This document shows, one piece after another, positions 8,981-17,459 of a stretch of DNA of 64,000 nucleotides (position 1 is the stretch's first letter; the number at the start of each line of letters is the position of its first letter). Where the stretch lies: contig NZ_VRTS01000007.1 in the NCBI RefSeq assembly GCF_008017755.1, positions 62,001 through 126,000 of the forward strand, written 5' to 3'. This stretch comes from Alkalisalibacterium limincola (GTDB lineage: Bacteria; Pseudomonadota; Gammaproteobacteria; Xanthomonadales; Xanthomonadaceae). The position numbers were made by a program, and so were the translations under genes. The notes beneath the pieces are model-generated. The model saw nothing but the letters and a program-made list of their open reading frames with translations, ran no database searches and was not told the origin of the DNA.

Positions 8981-9664
8981 ATGACCGGCACCGGCCCCCA
9001 GGGCATCCCGCCGTCCGACCCGGACGGCGGGAGCGTGCGCGTCTTCAAGAAGGCGCGCACGGGCCGTGGCCGGCTGTTGTCGGCGGGGCTGGCGATCGCT
9101 GCGGTGGTCGGTATCACCGGCTGGCTGCTGCTTCCCGGCCTCGTCCAGGCGCCGGATGCCGTGGCTGAAGAGCAGGCCGAAGCGTCGGCCGCTCCGCCCA
9201 GTGGACTGCCGGCGGCGGCACCGCAACGCGCCCCACGGGCCGTGGCCCCGCGGCCTGTCGAGGACCTGCCGGAGGAGCCCTACGAACTGCCCAGCCTCGA
9301 CCCGGGCGACATCGCCTACTACATCCGCCCCGGCGACCCCGAGCCCACCGCCGCCGAGCTGATCGAAGCCTTGCACCACGCCGGCATCCGCACCGGCATC
9401 GGCGCGTTCAATCCGCCCGGCACCCGCCCGGCGCTGGAAGGCCTTGCCGTGCCGGAGGACTACGAGCTGCCCGAGGGCTACGTGCGGCACTACCAGTCCA
9501 CCGACGAGGGCGAGGCGATCGAGCCGATCCTGATGTTCTCGCCCGACTACGATTTCTTCGACAGCCTCGGCGAGCCGATCGCCCTTCCTGAAAACCTCGT
9601 GGTGCCGCCCGAACTGGCGCCGCCGGGCCTGCCGCTGCGGCAGGTCCGCATCCCGAACGACTAG
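8981..9664 (+). CDS. Hypothetical membrane-anchored Pro/Glu-rich protein
   Basis: 227 residues from ATG 8981, 19 bases after the hydrolase stop. It has a short cytoplasmic start, one membrane segment (LLSAGLAIAAVVGITGWLLLPGLV, residues about 32-55), and then an Ala/Pro-rich linker and an acidic domain rich in PEDYELPEGY-type motifs. The topology suggests a single-pass inner-membrane protein with a periplasmic domain. I do not recognise the family. The close spacing with the secreted hydrolase upstream and with the N-acyltransferase-like gene six bases downstream suggests one transcript. Confidence 0.65.
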   Translation: MTGTGPQGIPPSDPDGGSVRVFKKARTGRGRLLSAGLAIAAVVGITGWLLLPGLVQAPDAVAEEQAEASAAPPSGLPAAAPQRAPRAVAPRPVEDLPEEPYELPSLDPGDIAYYIRPGDPEPTAAELIEALHHAGIRTGIGAFNPPGTRPALEGLAVPEDYELPEGYVRHYQSTDEGEAIEPILMFSPDYDFFDSLGEPIALPENLVVPPELAPPGLPLRQVRIPND

Positions 9665-9670
9665 GCCCCG

Positions 9671-12163
9671 ATGGCTCCAGATATCGACGCGCGCCCCGTG
9701 CGGCGCGGCCACACGCACGCCCTCGTGGGCCTCGGCGGAATCCTTGGCAGTGCCGTGCTCCTTGCCCTGTACGCGCGCGGCGGCCACGCCTTGGTGCTGG
9801 GCTTCATCGTGCTGGTGCCTTGGCTGCTGGCGCTCGACGCCACGCGCAGTGTCGGTGGCACGCTGCTGAGCGCCTGGCTGATGAGCGTGGCCTTCGCCGT
9901 GGCGGTGTTCACCTGGTTCGGCGCCGCCATCGGCGCCTACACCGGCATCGGCGCGCCGCTGGCCACGCTGGCCCTGTACCTGCTGGCGCCACTGCTGCAA
10001 CCGCAATTGCTGGTGTTCGCGCTGGTGCGCCACCTGGTGGGCCGCCGCCACGGTGCGTTGCTGCGCGCGCTGGCTGGCGCCTCGGCCTGGGTGGCCTGCG
10101 AGGCGCTGTGGCCGAAGCTGCTGGGCGACACGCTGGGGCAGGGGCTGGCCCCCTCGCCGGTGCTGCGCCAGTTCGCCGACCTGGGGGGTGCCGCCGGCAT
10201 CACCTTCGTATTGATCCTGGTGGCCGAGGCCGTGGCCACGGCGATCGCCAGGCGCCGGCGTGGCCTGCCTGCGCTGGCCCAGCCGGTGTTGCTGGCGGCG
10301 GCCCTGGTGGTGGGCATGGCCGGCTATGGCTGGGTGCGCCTGTCCACGCTGCATGCGATGCCGGCACCGCAGGCCGAGCCGCTGCGGGTGGCGATGGTCC
10401 AGGCCAGCATCACCGACTACGAGGCCCTGCGCGAGGAGATCGGCGCCTACGGCGTGGTGCGGCATGTGCTGGACACGCACTACGCGCTGTCGCAGTCGGC
10501 CATCCGCGACCACGGCGCCGACGTGTTGCTGTGGTCGGAAACCGTGTATCCCACCACCTTCGGGCACCCGCGCAGCGAGGCCGGCGCCGAGCTCGATCGC
10601 GAGATCCTCGGCTTCGTCGAGGCCAGCGGCGCCGCGCTGGTGTTCGGCACCTACGACCTCGACGCCGCCGGCGAATACAACGCCGCCGCCTTCCTGGAGC
10701 CCGGCACCGGCCTGGTCGGCACCTACCGCAAGACCCACCCGTTTCCGTTCACCGAACACGTGCCGGCATGGATGGACGGACCACGGCTGCGGCGCTGGCT
10801 GCCCTGGACCGGCAGCTGGCAGCCCGGGGACGGCGCGCGGGTGATGCCGCTGCGCACCGCGGACGGGCGGGAAGTGAACGTGGTGCCGCTGATCTGCCTC
10901 GACGACGTGCACCCGGGCCTGGCCATCGACGGCGCCCGGCTGGGTGCGCAGGCCATCATCGGCTTGTCGAACGACTCCTGGTTCTCCGGCCATCCCGACG
11001 GCACCCGGCTGCACCTGCAGGTGGCGGTGTTCCGCAGCATCGAGACGCGCCTGCCGCAGCTGCGCGTCACCACCAATGGCCTGAGCGCGATCATCGACGA
11101 TACCGGCGAAGTGCTGGCGCACACCGGCATTGGCGACCAGGCCGTGCTGACCGGGATGATCGCCGCCCACGACCCGCCGCCTACGCTGATGGTGGCCTGG
11201 GGCGACTGGGTCGGGCGCGCGGGCGCGCTGTTCCTGCTGGGCCTGGCCGCACTGGCGGTGGTGCGAGCGCTGATGGGCCGCGCGGCGCCGGCACGACGGG
11301 CGGCGGATGCGGACGGCCAGCCCGTGGCCGTCGTGCTGCTGGCGCCACAATGGCGCGCAGCCACCGCCGCGCTGCGCGTCATCGCCGGGCTGGGGCTGCT
11401 GTGGCTGGCCGTGGGCATGCTTCGCCATGGCTTCCACGTGCATTCGCTGTCACAGCTGTGGTGGTTTGGAGGCGTCGTCGTGGTGCCGGCGGTGGCGGCC
11501 TGGGCCATCCAGTGGGTGGGCGCCGCGCAGGCCCGTGTCGAGAACGGCAAGCTGGTGCTGGACCAGCGCCACCAGCGCATCGAAGTGCCGGTGGCCGGTA
11601 TCCGTGCCGTCGAACCGTGGCGCCTGCCACTGCCGGGGCCCGGCCTGCAGCTGCAGCTGGCGACCGGCCAGCGCTGGCGTCATGGCATCGCACTGGCGCG
11701 GCCGCGGGCTTTGCTCAATGCACTTTCGCGTGCTGGTACCTCCTTCGCGCGGGGCCGCACCGGCGCCGCCGCGACGATGGCCCTGGCCGAGCTGCGCGCG
11801 GCGGAGCCCAAGCGCTGGTTCGACCACGCCTGGCTGAAGTTCCTCGTATTTCCCTTGCCCCTGGCGCTGGTGGCGTTCCGCCTGCACCAGTACATCGCGT
11901 TCGGCGGGCCGTTCGGCGAGTACCACACCCATGGGCTGCAGGCCTACCTGACCGGCCTGCTGATCTGGTGGGCCTCGTGGTCGCTGGGCATGATGCTGTT
12001 CGCGGCGGCGCTGCGGGTGGGCATCGAGGCGCTCACCCTGCCGATGCTACCGGCCCCGCCCGCGCAGGCGGCGGCGTGGCGGGTGGCGCTGGAGTGGCTG
12101 GGGCGGCTGGCGTACTTCATCGGCGTGCCGGCCTGGCTGGTGCTCGGCATCCTGCCCGGTTAG
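9671..12163 (+). CDS. lnt: Apolipoprotein N-acyltransferase-like protein with a long C-terminal extension
   Basis: 830 residues. The N-terminal half has about six membrane segments, followed by a carbon-nitrogen hydrolase domain (about 235-505). Its catalytic triad can be placed: Glu290 in LLWSETVYP, Lys354 in YRKTHPFPFTE and Cys409 in LICLDDVHP. Glu362, the second essential glutamate of Lnt, is also present. The residue two after the Cys is Asp rather than the usual Glu. Family proteins are about 500-550 residues. Here another 300 or so follow, with several membrane segments and a PH-like patch (VENGKLVLDQRHQRIEVPVAGI). It could be a true Lnt acylating lipoproteins or a paralogue with another acyl acceptor, so the symbol is tentative. 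Confidence 0.75.
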   Translation: MAPDIDARPVRRGHTHALVGLGGILGSAVLLALYARGGHALVLGFIVLVPWLLALDATRSVGGTLLSAWLMSVAFAVAVFTWFGAAIGAYTGIGAPLATLALYLLAPLLQPQLLVFALVRHLVGRRHGALLRALAGASAWVACEALWPKLLGDTLGQGLAPSPVLRQFADLGGAAGITFVLILVAEAVATAIARRRRGLPALAQPVLLAAALVVGMAGYGWVRLSTLHAMPAPQAEPLRVAMVQASITDYEALREEIGAYGVVRHVLDTHYALSQSAIRDHGADVLLWSETVYPTTFGHPRSEAGAELDREILGFVEASGAALVFGTYDLDAAGEYNAAAFLEPGTGLVGTYRKTHPFPFTEHVPAWMDGPRLRRWLPWTGSWQPGDGARVMPLRTADGREVNVVPLICLDDVHPGLAIDGARLGAQAIIGLSNDSWFSGHPDGTRLHLQVAVFRSIETRLPQLRVTTNGLSAIIDDTGEVLAHTGIGDQAVLTGMIAAHDPPPTLMVAWGDWVGRAGALFLLGLAALAVVRALMGRAAPARRAADADGQPVAVVLLAPQWRAATAALRVIAGLGLLWLAVGMLRHGFHVHSLSQLWWFGGVVVVPAVAAWAIQWVGAAQARVENGKLVLDQRHQRIEVPVAGIRAVEPWRLPLPGPGLQLQLATGQRWRHGIALARPRALLNALSRAGTSFARGRTGAAATMALAELRAAEPKRWFDHAWLKFLVFPLPLALVAFRLHQYIAFGGPFGEYHTHGLQAYLTGLLIWWASWSLGMMLFAAALRVGIEALTLPMLPAPPAQAAAWRVALEWLGRLAYFIGVPAWLVLGILPG

Positions 12164-12268
12164 CGCTCGGGGTTCCGACTGCGCCGCCCGGCCCGGTTTC
12201 TGGTTCCTTGGCTGGCAGGCTAGGGTGGACGCATCGGTGCGCCCCCAATCGTCACCCCAGGAGTCCCC

Positions 12269-13042
12269 ATGAAAACCGAGAAAATGCAGTTTCCCGGCCA
12301 TGGCGGCGACACGCTCGCCGCCCGGCTCGATGCGCCCGACACGACCCCCCACGCCTACGCGCTGTTCGCCCACTGCTTCACCTGCGGCATGGACATCATG
12401 GCCGCCTCGCGCATCAGCGCATCGCTGGTGGAGCGCGGCTTCGCCGTGCTGCGCTTCGACTTCACCGGACTGGGGATGAGCGAGGGGGAGTTCGCCAACA
12501 CCAACTTCAGCTCCAACGTCGCCGACCTGGTCAAGGCCGCCGACCACCTTCGCGCCGAACGCGAAGCCCCCAGGCTGCTGATCGGCCACAGCCTCGGCGG
12601 CGCTGCGGTGCTGGCCGCGGCCTCGAAGATCGAGGAGGTCAGGGCGGTCGCCACGATCGGCTCGCCGGCCGAGCCGATACATGTGAAGAAGCAGCTCGGC
12701 GACACGGTCGAGCAGATCCGCGAGCACGGCGAATACGAAGTGGACCTGGGCGGGCGGCCCTTCCGGATCCAGAAGCAGTTCCTGGAGGACCTGGCGGAGA
12801 CAACGATCCGCGACCGCGTACGCGACCTGCGCAAGGCCCTGCTGGTCATGCACTCGCCGATCGACGCGACCGTGGACATCGACAACGCCCGCAAGCTCTT
12901 CGATGCCGCCCGCCACCCGAAGAGCTTCGTCTCGCTCGACGATGCCGACCACCTGCTGCGCAAGCGCCGCGACGCCGAGTACGCCGCCGCCGTGCTGGCC
13001 GCGTGGGCGGCACGCTACCTTCCCGAAACCCCGGCGAGCTGA
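12269..13042 (+). CDS. Alpha/beta hydrolase
   Basis: 257 residues, cytoplasmic (no signal). The fold markers are in order: YALFAHCFTCG (oxyanion-hole region), FDFTGLGMSEG, the nucleophile elbow GHSLGG with Ser near residue 110, then HSPIDATVDIDNA with the acid and DDADHLLRK with the catalytic His near residue 228. The sequence resembles the hydrolase half of the alpha/beta hydrolase-OsmC fusion family (MKTEKMQFPGHGGDTLAARLD start), but no OsmC domain follows. The substrate is unknown. An AGGAGTCCCC ribosome-binding site precedes ATG 12269. Confidence 0.85.
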   Translation: MKTEKMQFPGHGGDTLAARLDAPDTTPHAYALFAHCFTCGMDIMAASRISASLVERGFAVLRFDFTGLGMSEGEFANTNFSSNVADLVKAADHLRAEREAPRLLIGHSLGGAAVLAAASKIEEVRAVATIGSPAEPIHVKKQLGDTVEQIREHGEYEVDLGGRPFRIQKQFLEDLAETTIRDRVRDLRKALLVMHSPIDATVDIDNARKLFDAARHPKSFVSLDDADHLLRKRRDAEYAAAVLAAWAARYLPETPAS

Positions 13043-13365
13043 GTCCACGCCGCCTGCCCGCGCGCGCCGGACCGCCGGCTGCGTGCGCTTTGCCGCCGCA
13101 TTTCGCAGGGCTTGGCGTTCTGCAATCGCGTTTAGGCTGCTGAACGCCCGAGGGCGTGCCAAACGCCGGGCAGCGTGTCGCCGGCGGCAAGGCGCAAATC
13201 CGCATCCCCGTTGCCTCTCGCGCCCGCGCACCGTGCCCGGCACCCGACCGGCTGCGCGTGCCGTTCGCGGCGGCGTGCGTTGGCACGGCTCCTGCAGTGT
13301 GCTCAGAGCCGAAAGCGGGAGAGGGACCCTCACCCGCCGAGGTAAATCCCCCAAAGGAGATGGAC
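13043..13365. other. 323-base intergenic stretch
   Basis: No gene is supported here. It holds a 7-bp inverted repeat, GGCGTTC (13114-13120) with GAACGCC (13142-13148), and the sigma-54-like promoter described separately. The rest is GC-rich and featureless to my reading. Confidence 0.5.
13280..13296 (+). promoter_or_regulatory. Sigma-54-like promoter
   Basis: TTGGCACGGCTCCTGCA matches the -24/-12 consensus TTGGCACG-N4-TTGCA. The invariant GG and GC are exactly ten bases apart, with a C for T mismatch in the -12 box. Transcription would start near 13307 and read into the two small hydrophilic-protein genes. No enhancer-binding-protein site was identified. Confidence 0.6.
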
Positions 13366-13530
13366 ATGAAAGACCAGAAGCAGAGCGAGTCCAAGGAAAA
13401 GAAGTCCCCGCAGAGCGGGCTGCGTGACGACAACCAGCGTGCTGGCGAGGCGAACAAGGGTGGCAAGCCCAGCCAGGCCAAGGGCGGCCAGTCGCGCGAC
13501 AAGGGCACCGGCCAGTCCAGCCATCGCTGA
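13366..13530 (+). CDS. Small disordered hydrophilic protein 1
   Basis: 54 residues, MKDQKQSESKEKKSPQSG..., ending GTGQSSHR. It is extremely rich in Lys, Ser, Gln, Gly and charged residues, with no aromatic residue, no Cys and no hydrophobic core, so intrinsic disorder is expected. AAAGGAG ends six bases before ATG 13366, which decides against the ATG at 13360. It is the first of two such genes between a sigma-54-like promoter and a strong terminator. The composition resembles hydrophilin-type stress proteins, but I do not recognise a named family. Confidence 0.6.
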   Translation: MKDQKQSESKEKKSPQSGLRDDNQRAGEANKGGKPSQAKGGQSRDKGTGQSSHR

Positions 13531-13585
13531 ACCCGGCGAAGAAGGACCTTTCACCGCTGCAACCTATCCCCCAAGGAGCAACACC

Positions 13586-13801
13586 ATGACCAATCCAAAC
13601 CAGAACCCGTCCAACCCGAACCCCAACCAGGGCGGCCGCGACGACGACGACCGCCGCGACGCACCGGGCCGCAAGCAGGACGACCAGCACGGCGGCCAGC
13701 AGGGCGACCGCAAGGGCAACGACGACGGCGGCTTCCAGCAGCCGGGCCAGAACCCCGGTGGCGGCAAGGGCGGCCAGCAGGGTGGCAAGGACCAGCACTG
13801 A
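13586..13801 (+). CDS. Small disordered Gly/Gln/Asp/Asn-rich protein 2
   Basis: 71 residues. By count there are 17 Gly, 12 Gln and 11 Asp; Pro and Asn are also enriched. There is one Phe, no Cys, no Trp and no Tyr. The N-terminus is an NPNQ-type repeat, followed by a DDDD run, then GG-rich spacers. A CCAAGGAGCAACACC leader gives a good ribosome-binding site before ATG 13586, very like that of the preceding gene. Immediately after it stands a strong intrinsic terminator. Function is unknown; low-complexity and hydrophilin-like. Confidence 0.6.
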   Translation: MTNPNQNPSNPNPNQGGRDDDDRRDAPGRKQDDQHGGQQGDRKGNDDGGFQQPGQNPGGGKGGQQGGKDQH

Positions 13802-13843
13802 AACGATCGCTGAGCTCGACCTGAGCTAGTGCGATGAACCTTG

Positions 13844-13875
13844 CGGGGAGCCTGCGTTGGGCTCCCCGTTTTTTT
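13844..13875 (+). terminator. Intrinsic terminator
   Basis: CGGGGAGCC (13844-13852) pairs perfectly with GGCTCCCCG (13860-13868) around a seven-base loop and is followed at once by seven T residues (13869-13875). It ends the transcript of the two small hydrophilic-protein genes and sits just before the end of the convergent flavoprotein gene. Confidence 0.92.
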
Positions 13876-13877
13876 GC

Positions 13878-14462
13878 TCAGCGCCCCTGGCGGCCCGCCT
13901 CGGCGATGCGCTGCAGCCACTCCTCGCGGCGCTTGTCGCCCGCCTCGACCATGCCGACCAAGGTCGTGCGCACCGGGCGGATGCCGACGAAGTGCAGGAT
14001 GTTGCGCTTCAGGCTCTTGAGGCTGTGGGCGCGGAAGTACACCCGGTAGGCAACCCCCGGCATGCCCATCGTCACGATCACATGCGCGCTGCGGCCCTTC
14101 AGGCGCGACGGGCCGACCGAGCCGTCCTCCTTGCGCGTGAACGCGAAGCCCGGGCGCAGCACCTGCTCCAGGAACGCCTTCAGCGCCGCCGGCACATCGC
14201 CCAGCCACAGCGGGTAGACCAGCACCACGTGGCCGGCCCATTCGATCGCCTCCTGCGCCTCGGCCACCGCCGGCGGCAGGTTGTCCTGCTGCCAGTCCGC
14301 ACGCGAGACCAGCGGCGGCAGCCCCAGCGCGGCCACATCGAGACGCCGCACCTCATGCCCGGCGGACTCCGCGGCGCTGGCGTAGGCGTCGGCCAGCGCG
14401 CGGCAATAGCGCTCGGGTGACGGATCGGGATGGCCCTGGATGACGACGATGCGCTGCGACAT
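13878..14462 (-). CDS. NAD(P)H-dependent flavin oxidoreductase (NQO/flavodoxin-like fold)
   Basis: 194 residues. It begins MSQRIVVIQGHPDPSPERY, the flavin-binding first strand-loop of the NAD(P)H:quinone oxidoreductase/MdaB group. VYPLWLGDVPAALKAFLEQVLRPGFAF (residues about 84-110) is the family signature for the active-site loop and dimer helix. It is predicted to be a cytosolic FMN/FAD-binding two-electron quinone or nitro-compound reductase; the true substrate is unknown. The ATG at 14462 has a GAGGAGTCGCC ribosome-binding site. Confidence 0.87.
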   Translation of the reverse strand: MSQRIVVIQGHPDPSPERYCRALADAYASAAESAGHEVRRLDVAALGLPPLVSRADWQQDNLPPAVAEAQEAIEWAGHVVLVYPLWLGDVPAALKAFLEQVLRPGFAFTRKEDGSVGPSRLKGRSAHVIVTMGMPGVAYRVYFRAHSLKSLKRNILHFVGIRPVRTTLVGMVEAGDKRREEWLQRIAEAGRQGR

Positions 14463-14619
14463 GGCGACTCCTCGGTAACGGTGAGACGACGGCGAACATC
14501 GGGTTGAACGCATAAACGGTACCGGCCGGACCGCTGGCAGCAAAGCGGGGCCGCCGAATCTGGCAGTATCCGGGGCAACGCGCGCGCATCCCCGCCTGCG
14601 CCGCTGCCCGGAGAACCCG

Positions 14620-16010
14620 TTGCCCGACAGCCCCGCCAACTCGTTCGACGCCTGCCTGCTGGCCGAAGCCGTGCGCCTGCGCGAGCGCGTGGGCGGGCGG
14701 CTGGACGACACGGTGGCGAACTCGCATGCGCGCGAGGCCGGCGGCAGCAACGAAGCCCGGCTGTGCGAGCGCGCCAGGCACCTGGCCGGCGGCCTCGGCC
14801 TGACCGAAGCCCTGCCGCGCTGGCGCGGCCGCGTGCGCCTGCTGGTCATCGCCGGCCTGCTGCTGGCCTTCGTGCTCGGCGTGCTCGGCGTGCAACTGGG
14901 CCTGGCCGGGCGCGACGGCCTGGTGTCGATGATGGGCGCCACGGTGTCGCTGGTCGGCGCCTCGCTGCTGATGCTGCTGGTGTGGGTGGTGTTCGGCCTG
15001 ATGTCGCGGCGCGCACGGCCCACGCCGCCGGTGAAGGGGCTGCTGTGGCTGTCGCGGCGCGGGGCCTGGGCCCGGCCGTGTGGCTGGGCGGCGGCGCGAT
15101 CGAAGTGCTGCGCAACCAGCGCCGGCTGTGGGCGGTTTCCGGCGTGCTGACCCATGCGCTGTGGCTGGCGGCCCTGCTCGGCGCCTTGCTGGCGCTGCTG
15201 TACGCGGTGTGGTTCACCCGTTTCGAATTCACCTGGCAGACCACCGTCGCGCCGCCGGGCTTCTTCGTGGCGCTGGTCGACGCGCTGGGCTGGCTGCCGG
15301 GCCTGCTGGGCTTCCCGCGCCCGGATGCCGACACCGTGCTGGCCAGCCTGAACGCCCCGGCCAGCGACGCCGCCGCGCACCGGCTGTGGGCGTGGTGGCT
15401 GGTGGGCATCGCCGTGGCCTACGGCGTGTTGCCGCGGCTGCTGGCCTTGCTGGGTTGTTTGATCGGAATGAGCGCCTTCGGCCGCGCCCCGCGGCTGGAC
15501 CTGGCGCACGCCGACTGGGCCCCGGTGCTGGCGCGCGTGCAGCCGGCCACTCACCGCACCGGCGTCAGCGACGGCGACGGCACCGCCAGCGTCATCGACC
15601 ACATCGCCACCCCGCGCGACACGCTGGGCGGCCCGCGCCACCTGCTGGGGCTGGAACTGCACCCCGGCACGCCGTGGCCGCCGGCGCTGGGCGTGGCCGA
15701 CCTGCACGTGCACCAGGCCGACGCCCACGCCGAACGCGAAGCCGCCCTCAAGCACCTGGGCGACGAACGCCGCGCGCGCCTGCTTCTGGCGCTGGACCCG
15801 CGCAACACCCCCGACCGCGGCCTGCTGCGCAGCATCGCCGAGTGCTCGCACCGCGCCGCGCGCACCGGCGTGTGGCTGCTGGGCGGCGACACCGCCAACC
15901 CCGAACGCATCGCCCTGTGGCGCGAACGCCTGGGCGAGATCGGCCTGCCCGAGCGCGACTGCCTGGCCCGGCACAACGACGCCGCCCGTTGGCTGGCGGA
16001 GGACGCCTGA
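14620..16010 (+). CDS. DUF2868 membrane protein (single-base frameshift)
   Basis: From a TTG at 14620 (GGAG upstream) the protein begins MPDSPANSFDACLLAEAVRLRERV with membrane segments from about residue 69. Near 15060 the frame breaks. The continuation (LGPAVWLGGGAIEVLRNQRRLWAVSG onward) is one frame over and runs to TGA 16008-16010. One restored base gives about 463 residues with four or so membrane segments and a cytoplasmic C-terminal domain (LLALDPRNTPDRGLLR, then TGVWLLGGD). It partners the DUF3482 GTPase that follows, whose ATG overlaps its stop (TGATG). The family pair is conserved in proteobacteria but has no assigned role. Confidence 0.82.
15055..15080 (+). other. Frameshift point in the DUF2868 gene
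   Basis: LLWLSRRG in the upstream frame and LGPAVWLGGG in the adjacent frame abut in tcgcggcgcggggcctggg. Loss of one base around 15060-15066 explains the break. Confidence 0.7.
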
Positions 16011-17398
16011 TGGCCGACCCGCCCGCCAGCGCCCCGGTCACCATCGCCGTGGTCGGCCACGCCAACACCGGCAAGACCTCGCTGGTGCGCACGCTCACCC
16101 GCGACCGCGGCTTCGGTGAGGTCAGCCCCCGGCCCGGCACCACCCGCCACGTCGAGGGCGTGCAGCTGATGGCCGACGGCCGCGCGCTGGTGGAACTGCA
16201 CGACACCCCCGGCCTGGAAGACCCCGGCCGCCTGCGCGACTTCATCGACGCGCGCTGGGGCGCCGACCGAATCGACGGCCCCGCGCGCATCGACCGCTTC
16301 CTCGACAGCCCCGAGGCCGACGGCCACTGGGCGCAGGAAGCCAAGGTGCTGCGCCGCCTGCGCACCAGCGACGCCGGCTTCTTCGTCATCGACGCCCGCG
16401 ACCCGGTGCTGGCCAAGCACCGCGACGAACTGGCCCTGCTGTCGGCCTGCGCCGTCCCGCTGCTGCCGGTGCTGAACTTCGTGCGCGGCGGCGACACCCA
16501 CGAGGCCGACTGGCGCGAAGCGCTGGGCCGCCACGGCCTGCACGCCAGCGTGGCCTTCGACGCGTTCGCGCCCGAGCGCGATGCCGAGGCGCGGTTGTAC
16601 CAGGCGCTGGGCACCCTTCTGGGCAAACACCGCGACGCCTTCGACACGCTGGTGGACGCACGAAAGCGCGAGTTCGAGCAGCGCCGCAGCGCCGCAACGC
16701 ACGCCATCGCCGAACTGCTGGTGGACCTGGCCGCCGTGCGTCGCGAGGTGCCCAGCACGCCAGAGGCCGCGATGAGGAAGGCCGTGGCGAAGCTGGGCGA
16801 CGACGTGCGCCGGCACGAGGCGCGAACCGTGCGTGACCTGTTGGCGCTGTATCAGTTCGACGAGAAGGATGTGGACGCGCCGGAGCTGCCGCTGCTGGAT
16901 GGGCGCTGGGAGCTGGACCTGTTCAACCCCGAGGCGCTGAAGCAAGCGGGGGTGAGTATTGCCGGTGGGGCGGCGGGTGGTGCGGCGGCCGGGGCGGCGA
17001 TCGATGCGATGACCGGGTTTTTGTCGCTGGGAGCCGGTGCCGCGCTGGGTGCGTTGATTGGTGGAGGTGCGCGCAAGCGGCGCGAGATCTTGGCGATGGC
17101 GCGCAAGCGGCGGTTGTTAAGTGTCGATGATCCGATTCTGGCGCTGGTGGCGCAGCGCAACCTGGCGCTGGTGAAGTTGCTGGAAGCCCGGGGCCACGGA
17201 GCGGAGGGATCGGCTGCGATGAGCGGTGATGCGCCAAGCCAAAAGCTGCCGCGCGTACTGAACAGGGCTCGTAGCAACCCGGAGTGGTCGCGGCTTGGCG
17301 CTTCGTTTCAGCCCCAAGAAACCAGAGAAAGTTCAGTAGAAATGCTGGCCTACGCCCTGCAGGATGGCTTGGAGGCCGATGCCGGGCGATCACACTAG
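16010..17398 (+). CDS. GTPase with DUF3482 domain
   Basis: 462 residues. The N-terminal G domain has P-loop GHANTGKTS (residues 14-22), a GTTRH switch region and the G3 motif HDTPG near residue 65. The G4 motif is not canonical (LNFVRGGD). The C-terminal half is DUF3482: helical, then a Gly/Ala-rich hydrophobic hairpin (GAAGGAAAGAAIDAMTGFLSLGAGAALGALIGG, given here as its outline) that may insert into membrane. It is translationally coupled to the DUF2868 protein. It is the last chromosomal-type gene before the defence island; base composition starts falling within its final few hundred bases. Confidence 0.88.
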   Translation: MADPPASAPVTIAVVGHANTGKTSLVRTLTRDRGFGEVSPRPGTTRHVEGVQLMADGRALVELHDTPGLEDPGRLRDFIDARWGADRIDGPARIDRFLDSPEADGHWAQEAKVLRRLRTSDAGFFVIDARDPVLAKHRDELALLSACAVPLLPVLNFVRGGDTHEADWREALGRHGLHASVAFDAFAPERDAEARLYQALGTLLGKHRDAFDTLVDARKREFEQRRSAATHAIAELLVDLAAVRREVPSTPEAAMRKAVAKLGDDVRRHEARTVRDLLALYQFDEKDVDAPELPLLDGRWELDLFNPEALKQAGVSIAGGAAGGAAAGAAIDAMTGFLSLGAGAALGALIGGGARKRREILAMARKRRLLSVDDPILALVAQRNLALVKLLEARGHGAEGSAAMSGDAPSQKLPRVLNRARSNPEWSRLGASFQPQETRESSVEMLAYALQDGLEADAGRSH

Positions 17399-17459
17399 GG
17401 GCGCCGAGTCCTCTGAGCTTCCGACAGCTGCTAGCTTTCCTGACAAAGGTCTCCTTACG

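Noticed and set aside
8735-11443. Minus-strand open frame of about 902 codons across the Lnt-like gene
   Set aside because: Antisense shadow: no family similarity, low-complexity His/Gln/Gly/Arg composition, and it overlaps a gene with a visible catalytic triad.
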